In this document: positions 1-6,355 of the stretch, piece by piece
Numbering within the stretch: the first letter of the stretch is position 1
Layout: each line of letters starts with the position of its first letter
From: Uliginosibacterium gangwonense DSM 18521
GTDB taxonomy: Bacteria; Pseudomonadota; Gammaproteobacteria; Burkholderiales; Rhodocyclaceae
Direction: 5' to 3'
DNA: 64,000 bases
Assembly: GCF_000373965.1 (NCBI RefSeq)
Contig: NZ_KB892857.1
Location: forward strand, 109,576-173,575
Position numbers and translations under genes: made by a program
Notes under the pieces: model-generated
Databases searched by the model: none
The model's input: the letters and a program-made list of their open reading frames with translations, nothing else
Told to the model about the DNA's origin: nothing

Positions 1-194
1 TAGCGCTGTTCGGCCCCTCTGGCGACAAGGAATGGGGGCCGTGGCAGGTGCCACACCGGGTCGTAACCTCGTCCCACACCTGCCGCCCCTGCGGTCAGGA
101 TGGATGCGGTGGCGGCAAGGTCTCGGAGTGCCTGACCCAGATCGAAGTTGCCACGGTGCTGGCGGCCATCGATGCGCTGGAAGGACGCGGCTGA
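1..194 (+). CDS. Heptosyltransferase (GT9 family), C-terminal fragment
   Basis: Only the last 63 codons are inside the window; the frame is set by codon 3-5 and the stop is TGA at 192-194. The fragment begins with ALFGPS and continues with a cysteine-rich tail (CRPCGQDGCGGG) and an ECL segment, which is the usual end of RfaQ/WaaQ-type lipopolysaccharide core heptosyltransferases. The family transfers heptose from ADP-heptose to the inner core on the cytoplasmic face of the inner membrane. The next gene starts two bases after the stop, so the two are almost certainly co-transcribed. The exact family member (heptosyltransferase I, II or III) cannot be decided from this piece. Confidence 0.75.
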   Translation, partial: ALFGPSGDKEWGPWQVPHRVVTSSHTCRPCGQDGCGGGKVSECLTQIEVATVLAAIDALEGRG

Positions 195-195
195 G

Positions 196-1344
196 ATGCG
201 CCTGGCAGTCATACGGCAAACCTATAACCCTTATGGCGGAGCAGAACGCTTTGTCGAGCGCGCGCTGAACGCCTTGCGTGACGCAGGTGAGCCCATCGAC
301 ATCACCCTGGTAGCACGGCGCTGGCAGGGCGAAGTGGCCCCTGGTGTTACGCTGCTGCGCCGTAACCCCTTCAAGCTCGGGCGCCTGAGCCGCGATTTCG
401 GCTTCGCCTGGAGCGTGCAAGGCCTGATCCGGCAGAAGCGCTTCGACCTTGTGCAAAGCCATGAACGCATTCCCGGCTGCGACATCTTTCGTGCGGGCGA
501 TGGCCTGCACTGCACCTGGCTGGAACTGCGTAGCCGCACCCTGAGTCCCGTAGAGCGCTTCCTGCAAGCCTGCTCCCCCTGGCATCGCTACACCTGTCGG
601 GCAGAAGCCGCCATGTTGCGTGACCCGCGCCTGCGCGCAGTGATCTGCAATTCGCAGATGGTGCGGAACGACATTGCCACGCGCTTCCCAGCCATCACCG
701 ACAAGCTGCACGTGATCCACAATGGCGTGGACCTGGAACGTTTCCAGCCAGCGCTGCGCGAGCAGCACCGTGCGCAGGTACGCACCGGACTTGGCGTAAC
801 CGAGCAAACCCCGGTGGCCCTCTACGTCGGTTCAGGCTTCTCCCGCAAAGGTGTACCACAGTTGCTGGCGGCGATGGCACGCCCGGAACTGCACAACGCC
901 GAACTCTGGGTGGTGGGCAAAGACAAGGAATCCGCAGCGCTCCAGCGCCAAGCCCAAGAGCAAGGCTTGCGGGTACGCTTTCTCGGCCCGCAGAAAGATG
1001 TGACGCCCTGGCTCGGCGCGGCGGATGTATTCGTCCTCCCCACGCTCTACGACCCGATGCCGAACGCTGCGCTTGAAGCCCTGGCAAGCGGGCTGCCGGT
1101 GCTATGCTCCAACACCTGTGGCGCGGCAGAGCTGATCCGCCCCGGCATCAATGGCGATGTAGTGGATGCACTGGACGTTGCCGGTATCACCGCTGCCCTG
1201 CTGGGCCTGCTGGTGGCTATGCAAGACCCGGCTGCCGCCGAACGCATGCGTCAGGCAGCACGTCACAGCGTCAGCAGCCTGGGGCGTGAAGCCATGGCCC
1301 AGGCACTGCTGGACTTGTACAGGCAGTTGCTCCAGAAGACATAA
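196..1344 (+). CDS. GT4 family glycosyltransferase, WaaG-like (LPS core)
   Basis: A 382-residue protein with the GT-B, family GT4 layout. The N-terminal Rossmann half opens with RLAVIRQTYNPYGGAERFVE, typical of WaaG-like enzymes that bind the acceptor through a glycine-rich loop. The C-terminal half has the nucleotide-sugar site, including a V-GSGFSRKG segment and the acidic donor-binding stretch near PNAALEALASGLPVL. The likely role is addition of a hexose to the lipopolysaccharide core. I chose ATG at 196 rather than the upstream in-frame ATG at 148, because 196 lies two bases after the preceding stop and matches family N-termini. The sugar specificity is not visible in the sequence. Confidence 0.85.
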   Translation: MRLAVIRQTYNPYGGAERFVERALNALRDAGEPIDITLVARRWQGEVAPGVTLLRRNPFKLGRLSRDFGFAWSVQGLIRQKRFDLVQSHERIPGCDIFRAGDGLHCTWLELRSRTLSPVERFLQACSPWHRYTCRAEAAMLRDPRLRAVICNSQMVRNDIATRFPAITDKLHVIHNGVDLERFQPALREQHRAQVRTGLGVTEQTPVALYVGSGFSRKGVPQLLAAMARPELHNAELWVVGKDKESAALQRQAQEQGLRVRFLGPQKDVTPWLGAADVFVLPTLYDPMPNAALEALASGLPVLCSNTCGAAELIRPGINGDVVDALDVAGITAALLGLLVAMQDPAAAERMRQAARHSVSSLGREAMAQALLDLYRQLLQKT

Positions 1345-1420
1345 ATGTGCATTTCCGGGCAGTTGCAACAGAATTACACCGTCTAGCGCCCTGTTGGCAT
1401 CGAATAACAAGGGCTGCCGC

Positions 1421-1426
1421 TATAAT
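1421..1426 (+). promoter_or_regulatory. Candidate -10 hexamer upstream of a glycosyltransferase gene
   Basis: A perfect TATAAT sits about 36 bases before the chosen start at 1462, in the 117-base gap after the WaaG-like gene. The nearest TTG-containing hexamer (TTGGCA at 1394-1399) is 21 bases away, longer than the usual spacing, so the -35 element is uncertain. Confidence 0.35.
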
Positions 1427-1461
1427 CTGTGCCCGTAGAAATATTTTCTGATGGTTGCCGT

Positions 1462-2592
1462 ATGGCCAAATACAACACACTGTTGTCCCACCGCTCACTC
1501 AATATCGTGCACACCGAATCCAGTTGTGGCTGGGGTGGGCAGGAGATCCGGATTCTTGAAGAATCGCGGGGCTTGATTGAGCGTGGTCACAACGTAACCA
1601 TTATCTGCCCGGCGGAGGCCACCATTTTCACCCGTGCCCATGATTGGGGGGTGAAGACCGTTGCGCTACCAATCACCGAGAAGCGCTGGGCCAACTTCCG
1701 CGCTCTGCGGAGCTGGCTGATTGCAAACCGCATTGAAGTCGATGTGGTCAACACCCATAGTTCGACCGACAGCTGGCTGGTTGCGCTCGCCAATATGACC
1801 TTTGGCAGCGCCAAGATTCCCGTGGTGCGCACCCGCCACATCTCGGCCCCGGTGGCCAACACCTTTGCCAACCGCTGGCTGTATGGCAAGGCTGCCCAAC
1901 ATATTGTGACCACGGGCGAGAGCCTGCGCCATGAGCTGATTGATGGCCTGGGTCTGTCGCCTGACCGTGTCCAGTCCATCTTCACCGGCATCAACACCAA
2001 GCGCTACATTCCGGGTGACAAGGTCGCCGCGCGCGAGAAACTCGGGCTGGAGATGAACTGTACCTGGGTAGGGATCGTTGCCACCCTGCGTTCCTGGAAG
2101 GGACACAAGTACCTGCTCGACTCGCTCAAGGAACTCAACGACCCGAACATCCGGCTGGCCATCGTAGGCGACGGCCCGCAGCGTGAAAAGCTGCAGCAGC
2201 GGGTGATTGAGCATGGGCTGGTCAAGCAGGTTTATTTTGCAGGTAACCAGCGCGATGTGGTGCCTTGGTTGCAGGCGTTTGACATCTTCGTGCTGCCCTC
2301 CTACGCCAACGAGGGCGTCTCGCAGGCAGTGATGCAGGCCATGGCGGTGGGGCTACCGGTGATTACCACCCCGATTGGCAGCTCCGGCGACATCATCAAG
2401 CCCGGCATGACCGGCCTGATGGTCACCCCCAAGAGTTCCAAGGCCATCTCCCAATCGATCCGCAAACTGGTTGACGACCCGCGTGAGGCATCCCGCATCG
2501 GTGAACAGGCCCGCAGCTTTGCAGTCGACAACTGCGGCATCGACCGAATGCTGACCCGCATGGAAGCTGTCTTCCAGCGCGCATCCGGCTAA
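1462..2592 (+). CDS. GT4 family glycosyltransferase (LPS/exopolysaccharide)
   Basis: A 376-residue GT-B fold enzyme. The N-terminal half contains HTESSCGWGGQE, a glycine-rich acceptor-side loop, and the C-terminal half contains FVLPSYANEGVSQAVMQAMA, the donor-binding region with the conserved acidic residue. It likely adds a sugar to the LPS core or to a related surface glycan, given its place between two core-type transferases. The start ATG at 1462 is preferred over 1429 because the TATAAT at 1421-1426 would otherwise overlap the leader closely, but no strong ribosome-binding site decides it. Five bases separate its stop from the next gene, suggesting an operon. Confidence 0.83.
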   Translation: MAKYNTLLSHRSLNIVHTESSCGWGGQEIRILEESRGLIERGHNVTIICPAEATIFTRAHDWGVKTVALPITEKRWANFRALRSWLIANRIEVDVVNTHSSTDSWLVALANMTFGSAKIPVVRTRHISAPVANTFANRWLYGKAAQHIVTTGESLRHELIDGLGLSPDRVQSIFTGINTKRYIPGDKVAAREKLGLEMNCTWVGIVATLRSWKGHKYLLDSLKELNDPNIRLAIVGDGPQREKLQQRVIEHGLVKQVYFAGNQRDVVPWLQAFDIFVLPSYANEGVSQAVMQAMAVGLPVITTPIGSSGDIIKPGMTGLMVTPKSSKAISQSIRKLVDDPREASRIGEQARSFAVDNCGIDRMLTRMEAVFQRASG

Positions 2593-2596
2593 AAAC

Positions 2597-3703
2597 ATGG
2601 CTTCGCGCAGTGCAGCCCGGCTGTGGGTGCTGGCACGTCTGTTCCACCCCAGGGCATGGATACGACGGCAACCAGCCGCCAACCAGATCAACAAGGTATT
2701 GGTCCTCCACCATCTGCTGCTGGGCGACACGCTGATGCTCAGCCCGCTACTGGCAAAGCTGCGGGAGCACTGGCCTGCCGCGCAGATCATCCTGGCCTGC
2801 CCTAGCGCCCTGCTGCCGCTCTACGCCGCACACCCCTATGGGGTGCAGGCTGTCGGCTTCAATCCGCGTGAGCGCCAGACCCTTACAGCCCTGGCAGAAC
2901 ACGGGCCTTATGACCTGTGCCTGGTGCCTGCCGAAAACCGCTTCACTCCACTGGCCCGCGCCCTGGGTGCAAAGTGGGTGTGTGGATTTGCGGGCGACCG
3001 CCCCGGCTGGAAGAACTGGCTGCTGGACGAAGCCCGCGCCTTTCCCAGCCAACCCGCCTGCTTTGGCGACTTCGCCGCCACCCTGGTCGACGGCCCTGCC
3101 CCCTTACCCTATCGGGTGGAAGACTGGCCCTGGCCGAGCGGCAAACCTTTTACTCCCCCCACAAGCCGCTATGCAGTGCTGCATCTGGGCGCCAGCAGCG
3201 CTTTGAAGTTCTGGCCTGCACCACGCTGGAAGGCGCTGGCCGACTGGCTCGCCACACAAGGCATTACCCCGGTATGGAGCGCGGGCGCCAAGGAAACGGC
3301 GCTGGTCGATCTGGCCGACCCGGAACACCGCTACCCCAGCTTTGCCGGGCAACTGGATTTGTTGCAGATGGCCCACCTGCTGCGCGGCGCATGTCTGATG
3401 GTGTGCCCGGACACCGGCGTCACCCACCTCGCGCGGCTTGCGGGTACCCCCACCGTGGCCCTGTTCGGCCCCGGCTCGCCAGAGATCTGCGGCGCAGGCG
3501 AATATTGGCGTAACAGTCCCTTCACCGCGCTGGTGGCGCCAATAGCTTGCCGCGACCAGCACAACACCTTCCGCCGCGAAGAAGCCTGGATTCAGCGCTG
3601 CTCACGCAGCCTCGGCACAGGCCCGGGACAATGCCCGCAGGCACGCTGCATGGAAGCCCTCTCTCTGGCCCAGGTACAAACTGCCTGCGAACAACTGCTT
3701 TAA
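2597..3703 (+). CDS. Heptosyltransferase-like protein (GT9 family)
   Basis: A 368-residue protein with the GT9/ADP-heptose:LPS heptosyltransferase pattern. It opens its catalytic region with NKVLVLHHLLLGDTLMLSPLL, carries an HLGAS loop near the middle, and ends with the signature MVCPDTGVTHLARLAGTPTVALFGP. The N-terminal 35 residues are basic, as in enzymes that work at the cytoplasmic face of the membrane on the growing core. It lies at the end of the glycosyltransferase operon and converges on the minus-strand gene that follows, the two stop codons overlapping at 3700-3703. Which core position it modifies cannot be read from sequence. Confidence 0.8.
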   Translation: MASRSAARLWVLARLFHPRAWIRRQPAANQINKVLVLHHLLLGDTLMLSPLLAKLREHWPAAQIILACPSALLPLYAAHPYGVQAVGFNPRERQTLTALAEHGPYDLCLVPAENRFTPLARALGAKWVCGFAGDRPGWKNWLLDEARAFPSQPACFGDFAATLVDGPAPLPYRVEDWPWPSGKPFTPPTSRYAVLHLGASSALKFWPAPRWKALADWLATQGITPVWSAGAKETALVDLADPEHRYPSFAGQLDLLQMAHLLRGACLMVCPDTGVTHLARLAGTPTVALFGPGSPEICGAGEYWRNSPFTALVAPIACRDQHNTFRREEAWIQRCSRSLGTGPGQCPQARCMEALSLAQVQTACEQLL

Positions 3704-4083
3704 TTGACCGCGTTCACGTCCACCACGTAGTACTGGGTTTCACCAAAGCAACTGGTCGGCACCCCCACGTGCTGCTCGTAACGGATGGCCACACGCTTAC
3801 CCACCAGAGTATTGATCTTCTCAGCAACCTTGGTATCCAGCACCGAAAAAGAGAAGATTTCTGCCGGTTGCCCTGGCAGATTCACCAAAGCCAGATCGCC
3901 TTCCCAAGTCTTGCACACCCAACCCTTGCGGGAAAACTTCTGCACGTAACCCGCACGCTCACCCTCCGAATAGCTGTAACTCAAGGCCAGCCAGACATAC
4001 GCAGCAAACAGCAACACCAGTGCGGCCGCCAGAACGGCCAGCACCAGGGGCCACGCCATGCCAGCCTGCGACTTTCTTGTCAT
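3700..4083 (-). CDS. Conserved membrane-anchored hypothetical protein
   Basis: A 127-residue protein starting MTRKSQAGMAWPL. One hydrophobic segment (about residues 10-35, LVLAVLAAALVLLFAAYVWLA) is followed by a soluble domain of about 90 residues with VCKTWEGDLALVNLPGQP. Single-pass proteins of this type are common beside housekeeping genes in betaproteobacteria, but I do not know a function. The start at 4083 was chosen over the longer frame reaching 4350, because the extra residues look like translated intergenic DNA and the shorter form gives a sensible N-in signal-anchor. Codon use resembles the GC-rich core genome, unlike the genes just upstream. Confidence 0.7.
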   Translation of the reverse strand: MTRKSQAGMAWPLVLAVLAAALVLLFAAYVWLALSYSYSEGERAGYVQKFSRKGWVCKTWEGDLALVNLPGQPAEIFSFSVLDTKVAEKINTLVGKRVAIRYEQHVGVPTSCFGETQYYVVDVNAVN

Positions 4084-4307
4084 TGCCAATCCCCTACAGT
4101 TGAACTGCGCGTAGTGTATCCGGGTTTTATTGCAGCGTGCGTACTGCCCATGATCGGGATCAATGAAGCGACACCCTCGATCAGTCGCTGCCAGCACAAC
4201 ACCTACACCAAATTGGCGAAACACATCAGCACACAAGTGCTGGGGTGGAGCCCCCACCCTGAAAGGATACAAATGTCCCGCCAGACAGAACCTACCTGAA
4301 GGCGCGT
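4084..4307. other. Intergenic stretch at the left edge of the accessory patch
   Basis: No convincing gene is seen here. It contains a 6-bp hairpin (CAGCAC-acaa-GTGCTG near 4228-4243) followed by a GC-rich inverted stretch (GGGGTGG/CCCACCC) that could end transcription from the minus-strand gene at 4308-4805. There is no clear T-tract. Confidence 0.3.
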
Positions 4308-4805
4308 TCAGTAAGCACTTCTCAGTTTGGCCTGGATGCCGGCGCGCCAATTGAGATAGCCCTCATCATAATAGCTGCCAAGAGCTAAATAGTTGCAGTA
4401 ATAAGCACCATGTGCAATTTCTCGAGGCCCTTGGTGTGAAATGAGAATAGCAACTTCATTTCGTGTTCTGTCTCTAGAAAGTTGCCCAACAAAACTCACA
4501 CTCGCGGAGCGGGCCTCAGCCTCGGAAAGCTCGAACAACTCTTGCAAATGCCTTGAGGCGTCCACGATACCGTTCTCTATGACAACCTCACTTGGAGGTT
4601 CATCCAGAAATTCCTTACCCCACCACTGTATGACTGCTGAGCAAAGCTGATCTGCAACAAACGATGGCGCAGGATGGGTAATTACGAGATCACTTGAGTT
4701 TTCCAGTTTGACCAGCTCAGCGAGCAACGCATTTAACAATTCAGCCCTGCTCACAGGATTCTCCAGCATGGTTAAGCCATGCAGGGCGCGCAACACGCTG
4801 AACAC
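4308..4805 (-). CDS. Hypothetical protein, second gene of the HEPN cassette pair
   Basis: A protein of about 165 residues that I do not recognise. It is acidic, with a helix-rich N-terminal half (ENPVSRAELLNALLAELVKLE) and a C-terminal half with tyrosine-rich HGAYYCNYLALGSYYDEGY. The only initiator in frame is GTG at 4803-4805. The frame stays open for about 70 bases further upstream and encodes plausible protein (CFDYDYWV), so the true start, or a small frameshift, is uncertain. It lies 60 bases downstream of the HEPN gene on the same strand, inside an AT-richer patch, so a functional pairing such as partner or antidote is possible but unproven. Confidence 0.55.
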   Translation of the reverse strand: MFSVLRALHGLTMLENPVSRAELLNALLAELVKLENSSDLVITHPAPSFVADQLCSAVIQWWGKEFLDEPPSEVVIENGIVDASRHLQELFELSEAEARSASVSFVGQLSRDRTRNEVAILISHQGPREIAHGAYYCNYLALGSYYDEGYLNWRAGIQAKLRSAY

Positions 4806-4819
4806 CCAATAATCATAAT

Positions 4820-4832
4820 CAAAGCATTTTGC
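4820..4832 (-). repeat. Short repeat, site A (13-mer shared with site B)
   Basis: CAAAGCATTTTGC on the plus strand is identical to 5455-5467, and both are preceded by a related ATAATC-containing stretch. In both places a hairpin-forming sequence follows immediately on the plus strand. The arrangement looks like a duplicated recombination or cassette-boundary sequence. Confidence 0.5.
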
Positions 4833-4871
4833 ATAACACGAAGGCGCAACAAGTTGCGCACCCTATTAGGC
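4831..4871 (-). repeat. attC-like site at the 3' end of the HEPN gene
   Basis: Read on the minus strand, this 41-base segment starts with GCCTAAT, which contains the TAA stop of the HEPN gene. It continues through a perfect 7-bp stem (GCGCAAC/GTTGCGC) and ends with GTTATGC. The outer heptamers are near-complementary, as in integron attC R'' and R' boxes. It is shorter than classical attC sites, and the right heptamer departs from GTTRRRY at one position, so this may be a degenerate or minimal site. Confidence 0.4.
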
Positions 4872-5330
4872 TGCATCACCATCAATAGTCGCCCGTAGTC
4901 TTGCGTCATTGAGCATCAAGTGCTGCAACAACTGCAATGAGCAGGCAATTAATTTTCCGCTGCGCTCTGGATCGATCCAGTTGCCGTAAAATTTGCCCCC
5001 ATGGTAGAGATTGTTCCGAACCCGACGAATGTGAGAAAACAGAATTTGAGCTGAGCGCTCAGTATTCGGAACATCGACCCACTCAACTTGTCCATTAACC
5101 CACACTTGCTTCTTTGGCGGACACTCCAACAGATAAGTACGAAATTTCACGACGTCCTGATTATTCGTCTGAAGCAGTAAAACGCCTACTTCGTTTGCGA
5201 ATCGATCCCAATCTGCCTCAGCCATACCGCCATTGGCTGCACGCCCGTAGCCCATCGCTTTTAATGCGTATTCGCACTGAGCAAAAAGCTTGAAGAAACG
5301 GAACGCTAGTTGGTCGAGATCAGCAGACAT
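4866..5330 (-). CDS. HEPN-domain protein (putative RNase; pEK499_p136-like)
   Basis: A 154-residue, mostly helical protein beginning MSADLDQLAFRFFKLFAQCE. Residues 105-110 read RNNLYH, matching the R-N-x3-H motif (RX4-6H) that forms the metal-independent RNase site of HEPN domains. The preceding helix (residues about 92-104) and the tyrosine/histidine-rich stretch after it also fit. HEPN proteins of this size are found in toxin-antitoxin and defence modules and often cleave RNA. The gene begins six bases after a GTTAGGC core site and ends inside a GCCTAAT box, so it looks like an integron-type gene cassette. The assignment rests on the motif and overall resemblance; target and activity are unknown. 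Confidence 0.65.
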   Translation of the reverse strand: MSADLDQLAFRFFKLFAQCEYALKAMGYGRAANGGMAEADWDRFANEVGVLLLQTNNQDVVKFRTYLLECPPKKQVWVNGQVEWVDVPNTERSAQILFSHIRRVRNNLYHGGKFYGNWIDPERSGKLIACSLQLLQHLMLNDARLRATIDGDAA

Positions 5331-5331
5331 A

Positions 5332-5338
5332 GCCTAAC
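5332..5338 (-). repeat. Integron-type core site GTTAGGC
   Basis: On the minus strand GTTAGGC, the commonest form of the GTTRRRY recombination core, lies directly before the ATG of the HEPN gene. With the site at 4831-4871 it would bound a roughly 500-bp cassette. No integrase gene is in the window. Confidence 0.4.
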
Positions 5339-5454
5339 TTGCTAGTAATCGGACAGAGAACGCTGCATACAGAGCAATAAATTCTATCACTCTAAAGTAG
5401 AACGCACGGAACGCAGCGGACTGCGCCACATACCCAAAATTACAAGGATAATCC

Positions 5455-5491
5455 CAAAGCATTTTGCGTCATTCACTTCGTGAATTGACGC
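5455..5491 (-). repeat. Short repeat, site B, with adjacent imperfect hairpin
   Basis: The 13-mer CAAAGCATTTTGC (5455-5467) repeats site A exactly. It overlaps GCGTCATTCAC-ttc-GTGAATTGACGC (5466-5491), arms of 11 and 12 bases pairing with one unpaired base. Hairpins with such extrahelical bases are typical of attC-like single-stranded recombination substrates. Confidence 0.45.
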
Positions 5492-5590
5492 TACGCTCAT
5501 TATTTCCTGCGGCGCCCTACGAAAAGCCATTGTCGCCACGCATCATTGACCGCCCCTCTGGCCAACTTGACTAAATTATCAGTCCAATGA

Positions 5591-6019
5591 CTACTGAAAA
5601 GCACTTTGGATATTGTCGTTCCAAAAATAGCTATTCAGCACCCAGCCCGTTGGCGTTTTGTAAAAAATAAACGCCCAGGGTAAAGCATGCCTTGCGGTTT
5701 TCTCAATATAGGTAAGGCGGAGAATTGACTCGCCAGCCTTCTTTTCAGCGATAAACTCGTAGCCCAGAGGCTTGCCGTACCGACTGCCAAATTGATCACG
5801 TTGTGACTTTGACTGAAGCAACGATCCCTGGAATTCGGATTCCGAAATGACAACATAAGGCTTCATCAGCGCGAATGCCCCCGTGAGATCTCCTTTTGCT
5901 ACCTGAACCATTACTTTATCAGTGAGCTGTTTTGCCTCCAGTTCAGATTTCAGTGTTTCAGCCATTGCACTAGCTGAAACGAAGAGAAGAGCTAAATAGA
6001 GTACGGCGTTTCGGATCAT
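5591..6019 (-). CDS. Small secreted protein with signal peptide, function unknown
   Basis: A 142-residue protein with a clear Sec signal peptide (IRNAVLYLALLFVSASAMA, cleavage after residue 20). The mature part begins ETLKSELEAKQLTDKVMVQVAKGD and includes aromatic beta-rich stretches (AFIFYKTPTGWVLNSYFW). The pattern of an alpha-helical start, then strands, resembles NTF2-like small periplasmic proteins, but I cannot name a family. AGGAG lies four bases before the ATG at 6019. It is in the AT-richer accessory patch, transcribed toward the HEPN gene but separated from it by about 260 bases. Confidence 0.7.
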   Translation of the reverse strand: MIRNAVLYLALLFVSASAMAETLKSELEAKQLTDKVMVQVAKGDLTGAFALMKPYVVISESEFQGSLLQSKSQRDQFGSRYGKPLGYEFIAEKKAGESILRLTYIEKTARHALPWAFIFYKTPTGWVLNSYFWNDNIQSAFQ

Positions 6020-6355
6020 GATGCTCCTAGTAATTGGATACTAGCGCGGTAGAAAAGTATTGTTGATATCCTGCAGTTTTGATAGCTGGCGACAAGGCTG
6101 TGGTCATAGGCTGTTTCCGTCATTCTAGTCCGATAGCATCAAGGTCCGCAAAGCACTAACATCTACTGGGCATGCGTAACACACTGCGCTTCAGCCAGAC
6201 TCTCTAAACCCGCGCCACCACAAGCGCAGCCCGGTTTTCCAGATTTCCCCCGCACCAGCGTTTTGCCTCACTCGCCGTGGTGGCACAAAAACCTTCTTGC
6301 CTTTTAATACAACTAAATAGTAATATAGTATCAAATCATTCAAGAACGGGCTCCC
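6020..6355. other. 336-base intergenic region between divergent genes
   Basis: It separates the minus-strand secreted protein from the plus-strand disulfide reductase. The right 60 bases are AT-rich and contain a plausible promoter for the reductase (6297-6326) and a direct repeat ATAGTA-at-ATAGTA (6317-6330) that could be an operator. No ORF or RNA gene is supported. Confidence 0.4.
6297..6326 (+). promoter_or_regulatory. Candidate sigma-70 promoter of the CoA-disulfide reductase fusion
   Basis: TTGCCT (6297-6302) and TAATAT (6321-6326) are separated by 18 bases, 29 bases before the ATG at 6356. An ATAGTA direct repeat overlaps the -10 region. Related persulfide-responsive genes are often controlled by ArsR-type repressors, but no regulator gene is adjacent. 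Confidence 0.4.

Larger units (their letters stand above)
5331..5590. other. Intergenic stretch of the accessory patch
   Basis: There is no confident gene. On the minus strand a 42-codon frame (ATG at 5462 to TAG at 5334) opens inside the site-B repeat, and its stop overlaps GTTAGGC. Its composition resembles translated repeat DNA more than protein. The stretch also contains the 5466-5491 hairpin and AT-rich DNA that may hold the promoter of the HEPN unit. Confidence 0.35.

Noticed and set aside
4831-4871. Full-length integron attC site
   Set aside because: At 41 bases it is shorter than classical attC sites and its right heptamer is imperfect, so I keep it only as attC-like.
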